Below, in pieces: positions 54,861 to 63,895 of a stretch of DNA of 64,000 bases. Each line of letters begins with the position of its first letter. Position 1 is the first letter of the stretch. Source of the stretch: Nesterenkonia sp. (lineage in GTDB: Bacteria > Actinomycetota > Actinomycetes > Actinomycetales > Micrococcaceae); NCBI RefSeq assembly GCF_029265375.1, contig NZ_JAJUJJ010000011.1, positions 25,390 to 89,389 on the forward strand. The letters are read 5' to 3'. Made by a program: the position numbers and the translations under genes. The notes under the pieces are model-generated. The model ran no database searches. It was given only the letters and a program-made list of their open reading frames with translations, and was not told where the DNA came from.

Positions 54861-56222
54861 GTGAGTGTGGACACCTACGATCCGAGCACCGGTGCTGGGG
54901 CCGAGTCGCGCACTCCGCCCCAGGACATGGTGGCCGAGCAGTCGGTGCTCGGTGGAATGATGCTCTCCAAGGACGCCATCGCCGATGTGGTGGAGATCCT
55001 GCGCGGCCGCGACTTCTACCGTCCGGCCCACGAGATGATCTTCGACGCCATCGTGGACCTCTACGGCCGCGGCGAACCGGCCGATGTGGTCACCATCTCC
55101 GACCATCTGACCAAGAAGCAGCAGCTGCAGCGCATCGGTGGACCTGCCTATCTGCACAACCTCGCACAGTCGGTGCCCACCGCCGCCAATGCCGCCTTCT
55201 ATGCAGAAATCGTGCGCGAACGCGCGATCCTCCGCCGTCTGGTGGAGGCCGGCACCAAGATTGTGCAGCTGGGCCACACCTCCGACGGCGAGGTGGACGC
55301 GATCGTCAATGAGGCGCAGGCGGAGATCTACAACGTAGCGGAGAACCGCCAGTCGGAGGACTACACCCCGCTTTCGGAGGTGCTGGCGCCGACGATCGAC
55401 GAGATTGAGACCAACGCGGCCCATGACGGCAGTCTCACCGGGATTCCCACCGGCTTCCGGGAGCTGGACGAGCTGACCCACGGCTTCCACGGGGGCCAGC
55501 TGATCGTCATCGCCGCCCGTCCGGCGATGGGCAAGTCCGTGCTGGCGCTGGACTTCTCCCGCTCGGCAGCGGTGGCCAACGGGATGACCACCGCCTTCTT
55601 CTCCCTGGAGATGGGCAAGATGGAGATCGCCACCCGACTGCTCTCCGCGGAGTCGGGGGTGCTCTTCGGGGATCTGCGCAAGGGCCGGCTCGAGGACAGC
55701 GACTGGGAGAGGATCTCCCAGGCGGTGGACAAGCTGGACCAGGTGCCGCTGTTCATCGACGACTCCCCGAACCTCTCGCTGATGGAGATCCGCGCCAAAT
55801 GCCGCCGGCTGAAGCAGCGGAACAATCTGAAGCTGGTGGTGGTGGACTACCTGCAGCTGCTTGCCTCCGGCAAGCGGGTGGAGTCCCGCCAGCAGGAGGT
55901 CGCCGAGTTCTCGCGCACCCTGAAGCTGCTGGCCAAGGAGCTGGATGTGCCGATCATCGCGCTCTCCCAGCTCAACCGCGGCTCTGAGCAGCGCCCGGAT
56001 AAGAAGCCGCAGGTCTCGGACCTGCGAGAATCCGGATCGATTGAGCAGGACGCCGATATGGTGATCCTGCTGCACCGGCCTGAGGTCTACGACAAGGAGA
56101 CTGAGCGCGCCGGAGAGGCCGACATCATCGTGGCCAAGAACCGCAACGGCCCCACCCGTGATGTGGTGGTCGCATTCCAGGGTCACTACCAGCGGTTCCG
56201 GGACATGGCGCAGGACTTCTGA
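54861..56222 (+). CDS. dnaB: Replicative DNA helicase DnaB
   Basis: Hexameric 5'-3' helicase of 453 residues. The N-terminal primase-interacting domain begins PPQDMVAEQSVLGGMMLSKDAIADVV. The RecA-like motor has Walker A AARPAMGKSVLALDFSR, Walker B LVVVDYLQLLASG and ALSQLNRGSEQRPDKKPQVSDLRESGSIEQDAD. There is no intein. I chose GTG 54861 (VSVDTYDPSTGAG), with GAAAGGAC upstream; the track start adds 23 doubtful residues. Confidence 0.97.
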   Translation: MSVDTYDPSTGAGAESRTPPQDMVAEQSVLGGMMLSKDAIADVVEILRGRDFYRPAHEMIFDAIVDLYGRGEPADVVTISDHLTKKQQLQRIGGPAYLHNLAQSVPTAANAAFYAEIVRERAILRRLVEAGTKIVQLGHTSDGEVDAIVNEAQAEIYNVAENRQSEDYTPLSEVLAPTIDEIETNAAHDGSLTGIPTGFRELDELTHGFHGGQLIVIAARPAMGKSVLALDFSRSAAVANGMTTAFFSLEMGKMEIATRLLSAESGVLFGDLRKGRLEDSDWERISQAVDKLDQVPLFIDDSPNLSLMEIRAKCRRLKQRNNLKLVVVDYLQLLASGKRVESRQQEVAEFSRTLKLLAKELDVPIIALSQLNRGSEQRPDKKPQVSDLRESGSIEQDADMVILLHRPEVYDKETERAGEADIIVAKNRNGPTRDVVVAFQGHYQRFRDMAQDF

Positions 56223-56311
56223 GGCTGACGCATGGAATGCAGGAGTCGCCGCAGCCTGGCCGACCAGGCACCGGCGCTTCTTCCTCCCTGAACATCACAG
56301 TTAGCGCGGGC

Positions 56312-56845
56312 TCACCAGCCGTATGGGGCCAGCACACCGAGGATCTGGTCCAGCAGCAGGAAGCCGGCGAGCCCGTAGAGGATGCCGATCCACAGGGAGT
56401 GAGTCAGGCTGAGCCAGAACCGGCCGGTGGCGATGAGCAGACCGAAGGCGGAGGGGAGGCAGGCCAATCCGTAGCCGGTGACGATCATCCACAGGCCGGA
56501 GAACTCCCCGGCCGCCACCAGATAGACCCCCACGCCCAGGGTCCACACCATGGTCGGCTCGAACAGCAGGGCGGCGATCACCAGACCAGCCACCACTGCC
56601 CACAGCAGCCGCATCGCATTCACCGAATACCGGACCGCGGCCCGGCCCCGGGAGCGTGCGGGGGAGGAGGCCGCAGAGGAGACGTGCCCACGCGAGGCTG
56701 CACCTGCTCGGCGCTTCTGCGCGTTCGTGCGGCCGCCCGAGGCTTTCGACCGGCTTGCAGACGCGCGGGCACGCGACCCCGCGGCGGTGCGGCGGGGTGC
56801 GGATCTGCTGCGGCCCGGCGAACGCCTGGCGGACTGTCTGGACAT
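56312..56845 (-). CDS. Small membrane protein with basic N-terminus
   Basis: A 177-residue protein. The first 85 residues are disordered and Arg/Ser-rich (RQSARRSPGRSRSAPRRTAAG). Four transmembrane helices follow (LLWAVVAGLVIAALLFE, MVWTLGVGVYLVAAG, LWMIVTGYGLACLPSAFGLLIA, LWIGILYGLAGFLLLDQIL). I do not recognise the family. Start at the second Met of the track ORF (56845), by its better fit to the coding composition; the promoter is not clear. Convergent with dnaB. Confidence 0.6.
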   Translation of the reverse strand: MSRQSARRSPGRSRSAPRRTAAGSRARASASRSKASGGRTNAQKRRAGAASRGHVSSAASSPARSRGRAAVRYSVNAMRLLWAVVAGLVIAALLFEPTMVWTLGVGVYLVAAGEFSGLWMIVTGYGLACLPSAFGLLIATGRFWLSLTHSLWIGILYGLAGFLLLDQILGVLAPYGW

Positions 56846-57001
56846 GACACTGCCAGCATATCCGCCGGCCCGGACACTCATCGCCGCTTGGTCCGGCGGC
56901 GCCGGCAGCGCCCGACCGGGATGAGCGGCTCAGCGCACTCAGCACACAGTGCCGATGCGACGTCAGAATGTGGACAGTGAGCCGCCCGGGGTGGGCCGCA
57001 T

Positions 57002-57208
57002 TCAGCGGGAGCCGAGGTACGGCAGCATCAGCACCAGCACCATCAGGCCGATGCCGATGGCCAGCGTGATGCCGACTGCGCGGTTGGATGCGGAGAAGGG
57101 AAGATCGTCGTGGTGGTGTGCTGAACGCTGCTCGCCGTCGTCGTGCTCACGGCGTGCGGCGCGCAGATCAAACCCACCGTGGGTGTGGTCTGACTCTTGT
57201 GACGTCAT
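57002..57208 (-). CDS. Small single-pass membrane protein, 68 aa
   Basis: MTSQESDHTHGGFDLRAARREH, a His/Asp-rich middle (SAHHHDDLPFSASNR) and one C-terminal transmembrane helix (AVGITLAIGIGLMVLVLMLPYLG). GAGG is five bases before the ATG, so the track start 20 codons upstream is unlikely. Function unknown; the His-rich part could bind metal but is too short to say. Confidence 0.6.
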   Translation of the reverse strand: MTSQESDHTHGGFDLRAARREHDDGEQRSAHHHDDLPFSASNRAVGITLAIGIGLMVLVLMLPYLGSR

Positions 57209-57387
57209 GGTCACCTCGCTGCTCGCAGGAGGGATGGCTAGGCTTCTGTCGCCTCCGACCGTAAGCACCTACTCTGGGAGAGACCTTAGCGGCAGGTAAA
57301 TCTTCTCCCGGGGTACGGCGGGCCGGCTGGACGCATGCCCACAGCCGAGAGTGCGGCATCGTCTCAGGTCAGAGCCGAGGCCGCCGT

Positions 57388-58065
57388 TCAGTGCAGACTG
57401 CCCGCCGGGATGGATTCGTCCGGCAGCGGCTTCAGCGACTCGGTCAGCAGCAGATCCACGGCAGCGGCTGCCTGATCCAGACTCACCGGTGCCTCAGGGC
57501 TGCGCAGGTCAGGCACGTGCACAAATCCGGCCGGGACGGCGGGGCCGTTCCGCTGCAGGTGGTGCAGCAGAGTGTAGAGCACCTCATTGCACAGGTAGGT
57601 GCCTGCGCTCAGGGAGAGCCGGACCGGAATCTCGGCTGCAGCGATGCGTCGGTGAGCGGCTTTCAGGCGCAGTGTGCTGAACCAGGCCGCCGGTCCGTCC
57701 TCCGCGATGGGCTGATCCACCGGCTGGGCTCCCGCGTTGTCCGGAATCCGCGCATCCCGCAGGTTCACTCCGATCCGCTCCAGGCGGACGGCGTCGGTGC
57801 CGGCGGCCAGTCCCAGGGCGACGACGGCGGCCGGCTGGGCCTCTGCCACCGCGGAGGTCAGAAGCTCCCCGGCGCGGCCGAACTCCACCGGCAGGGTCAC
57901 TGTGCGCAGCTGCAGCGGGCCGTGCTCGCGCTGGCAGAGCAGCTGCTGGTGCGCGGCCCGGTGCGCCAGCAGCGCTGCCAGATCGGCCGAGGGGTTGTAG
58001 TCGAGGGCGCCGAAGGGCTCGAAGGCGGAGATCAGTATGGTCCGTTCGGCAGGCAGCGGTGCCAC
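57388..58065 (-). CDS. pcp: Pyroglutamyl-peptidase I
   Basis: Cysteine peptidase (C15) of 225 residues that removes N-terminal pyroglutamate. It begins ILISAFEPFGALDYNPS (family: TGFEPFGG..NPS), has the catalytic Cys in LSAGTYLCNEVLYTLLHHL and the catalytic His in AGFVHVPDL; the Glu lies in the LGLAAGTDAVRLERIGVN region. GTG start four bases after the galK stop, so probably co-transcribed with it although the pathways differ. Confidence 0.88.
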   Translation of the reverse strand: MAPLPAERTILISAFEPFGALDYNPSADLAALLAHRAAHQQLLCQREHGPLQLRTVTLPVEFGRAGELLTSAVAEAQPAAVVALGLAAGTDAVRLERIGVNLRDARIPDNAGAQPVDQPIAEDGPAAWFSTLRLKAAHRRIAAAEIPVRLSLSAGTYLCNEVLYTLLHHLQRNGPAVPAGFVHVPDLRSPEAPVSLDQAAAAVDLLLTESLKPLPDESIPAGSLH

Positions 58066-58069
58066 GGGC

Positions 58070-59392
58070 TCACACCACCCGGGCCGCGGCTGAGGGCTGC
58101 ACGCTGAGGAATCGGATGCCTCCGGAGAGCCGGGCGGCCGCAGCGGTGACCTGCTCGGTGGCGTCCTTGGGGCAAAGCACCAGCACGCTCCCGCCGAAGC
58201 CGCCGCCGATCAGCCGGGCTCCCAAGGCGCCCGCACCCAGCACCGCGTCCACCACCTGGTCGGCCAGCGGGAAGCTGACCTCGGCGTCCTCACGCATGGA
58301 CAGGTGCCCGGAGGTCATCACCTCGCCGATCATCTCCACAGTGTGATCCACCCCGTGAGCATCACCATTGAGCAGAGCGTGGATCTTCTCTGAGCGCATC
58401 ATCTCGCCCAGGGCGTGCTTCAGCCGACGTCGGCAGGCCTGGGGGTCCTTCTGGCCCAGGTCCGCTGCGCCGACCGCCTCGTCAAACCGGGCCAGCGCCC
58501 GTTCGACGTCGGCCTTGCGCGGCTTCTCCGGCAGGGCGTCGCGCAGCTGCTGGACACCCAGCGCCGCCGCGGCGGCCTCCGACTCTTCCCGCCGCGCACC
58601 GAACTCACTCTCGGCCAGAGCGTGGGGCTGGCCGGTGTCCACGGCCAGAAACCGGTAGTCCCGCAGTAGGAAGGAGATGTCGGTGCGCACCACGGAGAAG
58701 TCCCGGCAGTCCAGGGAGACCAGCTTGCCCTCGGCTGCCCGCAGGCTCGCTGTCTGGTCGAGTCCGCCGGTGCCGGCGCCTACTGCCTCCACCTCGGCGC
58801 GCATGCAGGCCTGCGCCAGCACCGCCCGCAGCTCGTCGCTGAGCCCCACGGTGAGGTCGCCGTCGGGGTACTCCCGCCCAACCTCGGTGCCCAGCGCGGT
58901 GAACGCCAGGGCGGCTGCGCACTCGAGCGACGCGGAGGAGGAGAGGCCGGCCCCGATGGGAAGGGTGGAGCGGATCAGCACATCGGCTCCGAATCCGGAG
59001 GGCAGCTGCAGCTGGGACGGGTCGGAGATCTGCTGCATGGCCCACCGGACCCCGGAGACGTAGCGGGTCCACTCCGGGGCGGGCTCCTCGGCGGAGGCGC
59101 CGTCTGCGTCCAGCTCCACCACTCCGGTGTCCAGGTTCGGCTCCAGGGTGCGCAGCCGCAGCAGCCCGTCCTCCCGTGGTGCCGCGGCGGCGTAGGTTCC
59201 GTGGCGCACCGCCATGGGCAGGCAGCGGCCCCCGTGGAAGTCGATGTGCTCACCGTTGAGGTTGGCGCGTCCCGGGGCAAACCACACTCCTGCGGCCTCG
59301 CGGTCGAACACCTGGGCAAAACGAGTGGCCACGGAGGAGGAGACGGCGTCGGGGTCGCCGGCCTTCAGCCACCGGGCGGAGTTCTCACGCAT
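58070..59392 (-). CDS. galK: Galactokinase
   Basis: GHMP kinase that phosphorylates galactose, 440 residues. Motif 1 GRANLNGEHIDFHGG contains the sugar-binding residues (GRxNLIGEHTDY in most), motif 2 is the ATP loop LPIGAGLSSSASLECA, and motif 3 is GARLIGGGFGGSVLVL. No galT or galE lies nearby, so its use for free galactose is uncertain and another sugar is possible. I start at the second Met (59392, MRENSARW); CAGAAT lies eight bases upstream and there is no ribosome binding site. Confidence 0.88.
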   Translation of the reverse strand: MRENSARWLKAGDPDAVSSSVATRFAQVFDREAAGVWFAPGRANLNGEHIDFHGGRCLPMAVRHGTYAAAAPREDGLLRLRTLEPNLDTGVVELDADGASAEEPAPEWTRYVSGVRWAMQQISDPSQLQLPSGFGADVLIRSTLPIGAGLSSSASLECAAALAFTALGTEVGREYPDGDLTVGLSDELRAVLAQACMRAEVEAVGAGTGGLDQTASLRAAEGKLVSLDCRDFSVVRTDISFLLRDYRFLAVDTGQPHALAESEFGARREESEAAAAALGVQQLRDALPEKPRKADVERALARFDEAVGAADLGQKDPQACRRRLKHALGEMMRSEKIHALLNGDAHGVDHTVEMIGEVMTSGHLSMREDAEVSFPLADQVVDAVLGAGALGARLIGGGFGGSVLVLCPKDATEQVTAAAARLSGGIRFLSVQPSAAARVV

Positions 59393-59579
59393 AAGCCCAC
59401 ATTCTGCCACTGCCGCGCCGCTGATCCACACCGGGTGAACGTAGAGCCAACTGTGCTCGTATTCCCTGCTGGACCCTAGCCACAGACACCAGACTGTGAT
59501 GGTCTAGAAGGGAACGACGGCGCCGGAGGCGTCGTCGCCGATCGGACGGAACGAACCACGAACTGAGAAGGAGCACACG

Positions 59580-60008
59580 ATGGCAGTTGAGGTTCTCTAC
59601 ACCGCTGAGGCACTGGCCACCGGAGACGGCCGCAACGGCCGCACCAAGACCGCCGACGGCGTGGTCGACTTTGAGCTGGCTGCTCCGCAGGTCATGGGCG
59701 GCTCCGGCGACGGCGCCAATCCTGAGCAGCTCTTCGCCGCCGGATACGCCGCGTGCTTCCACGGCGCGCTGCGCAAGGTTGCCGGCGAGGCCGGTGCTGA
59801 TGTGACTGACTCCTCGGTGGGGGTGAAGGTCGGGATCGGCAAGGACGACGACGGCGGCTTCGGGCTGACCGCCACTATCGAGGTGGTGCTGCCGAACCTG
59901 GAGCGCTCAGAGGCGGAGGATCTGGCCAAGAAGGCGCATGACTTCTGCCCCTACTCCAAGGCCACCCGCGGCAACATCGACGTTGAGGTGACCGTCGTCG
60001 AGGACTGA
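59580..60008 (+). CDS. Organic hydroperoxide resistance protein (Ohr/OsmC family)
   Basis: Thiol peroxidase of 142 residues that reduces organic hydroperoxides. The two redox Cys are in AGYAACFHGAL and HDFCPYSKATRGNIDV; the N-terminus VLYTAEALATGDGRNGR is characteristic of Ohr. AAGGAG precedes the ATG at 59580. No ohrR regulator is adjacent. A terminator follows. Confidence 0.93.
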   Translation: MAVEVLYTAEALATGDGRNGRTKTADGVVDFELAAPQVMGGSGDGANPEQLFAAGYAACFHGALRKVAGEAGADVTDSSVGVKVGIGKDDDGGFGLTATIEVVLPNLERSEAEDLAKKAHDFCPYSKATRGNIDVEVTVVED

Positions 60009-60027
60009 CTCCCACCCACGCTGCACG

Positions 60028-60059
60028 GGGCCCTGCGAGCTGATGTTCGCAGGGCCCTT
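60028..60059 (+). terminator. Terminator after ohr
   Basis: GGGCCCTGCGA (60028-60038) and TCGCAGGGCCC (60047-60057) form an 11-bp stem with an 8-base loop, followed by TT, 20 bases after the ohr stop. Confidence 0.85.
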
Positions 60060-60183
60060 GTGCTGTCCAGCATCGGCGTGGGCGGTGCCGGAGTCACTCT
60101 GCGGAGCGGGTCCAGTAGTATCTAGCGCAGTGCATACGGATCGCTCACCCCAGCGGGACCAGACCTGAGCAAAGGGGACGGCC

Positions 60184-60945
60184 ATGGCCGCAGCCGCAAA
60201 CCCAGGGCAGTTAGCTCGTAGGATCTTCCTCTGGTGCATGATCAGTTCCTTCTGCCTGGCCGCGGCTGCCGGCATCCTGGTGCTGTTAGGCATCGAATTC
60301 AACGAAACCGGCGCCCAGGTGCTGCTGACCACTGTGGTGGTCGGCCTCTACAGCTTGGCAATGCTCTGCTGCGCTGCCGTGTTCTCCCGGCCGGAGAGGG
60401 CGGTCGGGTTCCTCGGCACCGCAGTCGCGCTGGCCAGCCTGATCTGGACGGTGATCCTGATCTGGTCAGAGGGCACGTGGGAGTGGGATCCCGTGCAGAT
60501 CCTGCTGACCGGCATCACCCTCACCGTCGCCTTCTGCTTCCTCAGCCTGCTGCTGGCCTTGACTACCTATCGTGACGCTTTCATCCGCGCCTTCCTGATT
60601 GCCGCGCTGGTGCTCATCAGCCTGGCCACCGTGCTCACGGTGGGACAGTTCTGGAACTCAAGCTGGGACAATGAGGGCTTCCTGCGGTTCTACGGGATCG
60701 TGCTGATTCTGGCGGTGCTCACCGGGGTGATCACACCTCTGGCCTCCCTGCTCCGCCGGCGCACCTCCGCAGCGCCGGCAGCCCGTCCGGAAGCTGACCC
60801 GCCCAGCGCCGCCTCAGCCATAGATCCTGAGACCGCCGCGGCCCTGGTGGCAGAAGCTCAACGCCGAGGAATCTCCGTCGCGCAGCTGGTAGCCCCGCTG
60901 CTTCGCGCCGGGAACCCGCGAGAGGCTGATGACGAGCTGGACTGA
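60184..60945 (+). CDS. Hypothetical multi-pass membrane protein
   Basis: A 253-residue protein with six predicted helices in the first 190 residues (CMISSFCLAAAAGILVLLGI, VLLTTVVVGLYSLAMLCCAAVF, AVALASLIWTVILIWSEG and others). The soluble C-terminus includes DPETAAALVAEAQRRGISVAQLVAPLLR, a short helical motif of unknown role. AAAGGGGAC precedes the ATG. It overlaps the next gene by 17 bases, so they are co-translated. Family not recognised. Confidence 0.7.
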   Translation: MAAAANPGQLARRIFLWCMISSFCLAAAAGILVLLGIEFNETGAQVLLTTVVVGLYSLAMLCCAAVFSRPERAVGFLGTAVALASLIWTVILIWSEGTWEWDPVQILLTGITLTVAFCFLSLLLALTTYRDAFIRAFLIAALVLISLATVLTVGQFWNSSWDNEGFLRFYGIVLILAVLTGVITPLASLLRRRTSAAPAARPEADPPSAASAIDPETAAALVAEAQRRGISVAQLVAPLLRAGNPREADDELD

Positions 60946-61897
60946 CCGCCTGCAGAGCCTGCTGGTGGCCGCGGCCGCTGCGGCAGGGCTGGGCATCGGC
61001 CTGACCACCGGCTGGGGAAGCGCGGGCCAATACCTGGTGATCCCCGCACTGCTGGTGATGCTCACCGCCGTCTTCTGGCAGATGGATATCTCCCGGGTCA
61101 GCGAGATCCGCCGGGCGAAGAGCCTGCTGACCGCCAGTCTGCTGCTGAACTATGTGTTCACTCCCGCCCTGGCCTGGGCACTGGGGGCCGGGCTCCTCGG
61201 CGGTCAGCCGGACCTGCGGATCGGCCTGCTGCTTCTGCTGGTGACCCCCTGCACCGACTGGTACCTGGTGTTCACCTCCATCGCACGGGGCAACACAGCT
61301 TTGGCCGCCGCCCTGCTGCCGCTCAACCTGGTGCTGCAGCTGGTTCTGCTGCCGCTCTACGTCCTGCTGCTGGGCGGGGAGGCGACCATGGTGGACCCGG
61401 CCGCCGTGATCCAGGCCGTGGTGCTGATGCTGCTTCTGCCCCTGACCGCCGCGCTGCTGCTCCGCCTGGCCACGCGGCGCAGCCGCACCTCGGTGCACCA
61501 GCAGGTGCAGCGCTGGGCATCCAGCTCCGTGGTGCCGCTGCTGTGCCTGGCGGTCTGCGCCATGTTCGCCTGGCAAGCACCGGCCGTGGCCGAACACGCT
61601 GAGCAGGTTCTGCTGCTGCTGCCCGCACTGGGGCTGTTCTTCCTCATCCTGCCCGCCGTCGCCACCGCCGCCGCCTGGCTGCTGCGGCTTCCCGGCGCCC
61701 AGCGGGTGACGCTGACCATGGTCACCACCGCCAGGAACTCGCCGCTGGCGCTGGGCGTCGCCGTCGCCGCCTTCCCCGACCGGCCGCTGACCGCCGTCGC
61801 GCTGGTGCTCGGAGCTCTGGTGGAGCTGCCGGTGCTCGCGGTGGTGGCCCAGCTGGTCCGCCACAGGCAAGCCGGCACCCAGCCTCCAGCGGCATGA
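60929..61897 (+). CDS. BASS / ACR3-like transporter
   Basis: A 322-residue membrane protein with about 10 helices, of the bile acid:sodium symporter and arsenite-exporter superfamily. LLLLVTPCTDWYLVFTSIARGN has the Cys-containing motif shared with ACR3-type proteins, and VTLTMVTTARNSPLALGVAVAAFP the second conserved crossover region. No arsR or arsC lies nearby, so arsenic export is not established; an organic anion is equally possible. Overlaps the preceding gene. Confidence 0.82.
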   Translation: MTSWTDRLQSLLVAAAAAAGLGIGLTTGWGSAGQYLVIPALLVMLTAVFWQMDISRVSEIRRAKSLLTASLLLNYVFTPALAWALGAGLLGGQPDLRIGLLLLLVTPCTDWYLVFTSIARGNTALAAALLPLNLVLQLVLLPLYVLLLGGEATMVDPAAVIQAVVLMLLLPLTAALLLRLATRRSRTSVHQQVQRWASSSVVPLLCLAVCAMFAWQAPAVAEHAEQVLLLLPALGLFFLILPAVATAAAWLLRLPGAQRVTLTMVTTARNSPLALGVAVAAFPDRPLTAVALVLGALVELPVLAVVAQLVRHRQAGTQPPAA

Positions 61898-61955
61898 TGA
61901 CACACAGAGCAGCATCTGTTCACATTTGGAACACTAGGCGGGAGAGGAGCGTGCC

Positions 61956-63236
61956 ATGAGCAACACTGAGACCCAGCCCCGCGAGCAGGTCTGCATCAAC
62001 GGTCCCTATACCTACGACTCCCACGGCCAGGCCGACGACGCCGTCTCCGGCTCCGCGACCGCGGCCGGGACTCCTCCGGAGGGGCGGCTCAGCCCCGGCA
62101 TCACTGAGACCCCCAGCGGTGTGCAGCTGCTTCAGCCCCGCGACGTCCCCCTGGGCGGACCGCGGGCCATGTCCGTGCGCCGGACGCTGCCGCAGCGCAC
62201 CCGCTCCCTGGTGGGGGCATGGTGCTTCCTGGACTTCTACGGACCCGATGACCTCACCGAAGCCACTCCCATGCGAGTGCCCCGCCACCCGCACACCGGG
62301 CTGGCCACCTGCTCCTGGCTGTTCTCCGGCCGGATTGACCACCTCGACTCCGCAGGCAACTGGGCCACCGTCAGGCCCGGGGAGGCCGCACTGATGAACG
62401 CCGGGCGCGGCATCAGCCACTCCGAATACTCCACCGCCGACACCAAGATCCTCCACGGCGCCCAGCTCTGGTACGCCTTCCCTGACAAGCACCGCTTCAC
62501 AGAACCCAGCCTGGAGGCCCACCGGCCGGAACCGGTCCGCGGAGACGGCTGGGAGGCCAAGGTCTTCCTCGGCGAACTGCTGGGACACCGCTCCCCGGTG
62601 AAGACCTACTTGCCGCTGACCGGCGCGGAGATCCGCCTGGAACCGGGAACCGCCCTGGAGATCGAGGTGCCTGCAGACCACGAGCACGGTCTGCTGCGCG
62701 TGGCCGGGGAGATCACTCTCAACGGGTGCCAGCTGCCTGCCGATCACCTGGCTGTGGTGGACACCGGCTCCAACCGGCTGCAGGTCAGCGCCGGCGAGGA
62801 GCCGGCACTGGCGCTGCTGATCGGCGGTGAGCCGCTGGGCGAGCAGATTGTGATGTGGCGGAACTTTGTGGGCCGGTCTCATGAGGAGATCGCCGCCTAC
62901 CGGGCGGCCTACCAGGCGGAGATGGGATTTGAGGCACCTGAACCCGGCTCACCGCTGGCCCAGCGGCTGCAGCCCGGCGCCCAGTCTGCCCAACCCGGCC
63001 GCCCTGAGAATCCGCGCAGCGAGGCCGCCGCCCGCCCCGACGGAAGCCAGCTCCAGGTGCCGGTGGCCCCCGATGCCCTGGCAGAGCCGATTCAGGGGGA
63101 GCTGCGCGATGCTCTCGCAGGCAGCCAGTACGACGACGGCCGCCCCTTCCCGCAGTTCGGGGACTTCCCGCCGGGTCAGCATCCACCGCTGCCGGCGCCG
63201 GAGCTGCCCAGCACCCGCATGAAGCCGCGCGGCTGA
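61956..63236 (+). CDS. Pirin family protein
   Basis: Bicupin iron-binding protein of 426 residues, longer than the usual 290-330. The N-terminal cupin holds RVPRHPHTGLATCSWLFSG and ALMNAGRGISHSEYS, which carry the metal His and Glu ligands. The Pirin_C domain covers about 195-300. A C-terminal extension of some 100 residues ends GRPFPQFGDFPPGQHPPLPAPELPSTRMKPRG, a tail seen in actinobacterial pirins. Some pirins are quercetinases. GAGAGGAG precedes the ATG. Confidence 0.9.
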   Translation: MSNTETQPREQVCINGPYTYDSHGQADDAVSGSATAAGTPPEGRLSPGITETPSGVQLLQPRDVPLGGPRAMSVRRTLPQRTRSLVGAWCFLDFYGPDDLTEATPMRVPRHPHTGLATCSWLFSGRIDHLDSAGNWATVRPGEAALMNAGRGISHSEYSTADTKILHGAQLWYAFPDKHRFTEPSLEAHRPEPVRGDGWEAKVFLGELLGHRSPVKTYLPLTGAEIRLEPGTALEIEVPADHEHGLLRVAGEITLNGCQLPADHLAVVDTGSNRLQVSAGEEPALALLIGGEPLGEQIVMWRNFVGRSHEEIAAYRAAYQAEMGFEAPEPGSPLAQRLQPGAQSAQPGRPENPRSEAAARPDGSQLQVPVAPDALAEPIQGELRDALAGSQYDDGRPFPQFGDFPPGQHPPLPAPELPSTRMKPRG

Positions 63237-63325
63237 GGCGTCCCAGCACAGCACGCCCCCAAGCAGAGGCGCCCAGGCGCCACGTCCGCAGACCCCCGGC
63301 AGTCCTGAAGAAAGGACCCCTGCCC

Positions 63326-63895
63326 ATGGCCCATATCGCCTACATCATCGGAAGCCTCGCTCCGGACTCCATCAACCGGAAGCTGGCCCGGGTCATCGTG
63401 GACCAGGCCCCGGCCGGCACCGAGCTGGAGGAGATCGACATCTCCGGCCTGCCGCTCTACGACCGGCACCTGGACGAGGACTTCCCCGATGTCATGGCCC
63501 AGTTCAAACAGCGGGTCGCCGATGCTGATGGGCTGCTGCTGGTCACCCCGGAGCACAACCAGTCCTTCCCCGCCCCGGTGAAGAACGCTCTGGACATCCT
63601 CACCCGCGGCGGCAGCTCCGAACTCTCCGGCCTGAAGCTGGGCATCGTCGGAGCCTCTCCGGGGCGGTTCGGCACCATCAACGGCCAGTCGCAGCTGCGC
63701 CAGTTCCTCCCGCCGCTGGGGGTGCGGATTATGGGATCCCCGGTCCTGGCGGTCACCGTGGGGGAGAACACCTTCACCGACGACGGCGGGGCCGACGAGG
63801 CCACCACGCGTCGGGCGGGGGACTACATCGCAGCCTTCAGCCGGTTCGTGGCAGCCCCCGCTGTACTTCCCCGTGAGGTTGTGAACACGGGCTGA
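63326..63895 (+). CDS. NADPH-dependent FMN reductase, C-terminus replaced by IS sequence
   Basis: Flavodoxin-like reductase of 189 residues: IAYIIGSLAPDSINRKLARVI, the FMN-contact VTPEHNQSFPAPVKNALDIL and LKLGIVGASPGRFGTINGQSQLRQFL. Family members end shortly after the AAFSRFVAAP helix. Here the last ten codons (VLPREVVNTG) coincide with the terminal repeat of an IS481-type element starting at 63862, so the natural end is probably altered. The core fold looks intact. AAAGGA lies upstream. Confidence 0.88.
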   Translation: MAHIAYIIGSLAPDSINRKLARVIVDQAPAGTELEEIDISGLPLYDRHLDEDFPDVMAQFKQRVADADGLLLVTPEHNQSFPAPVKNALDILTRGGSSELSGLKLGIVGASPGRFGTINGQSQLRQFLPPLGVRIMGSPVLAVTVGENTFTDDGGADEATTRRAGDYIAAFSRFVAAPAVLPREVVNTG

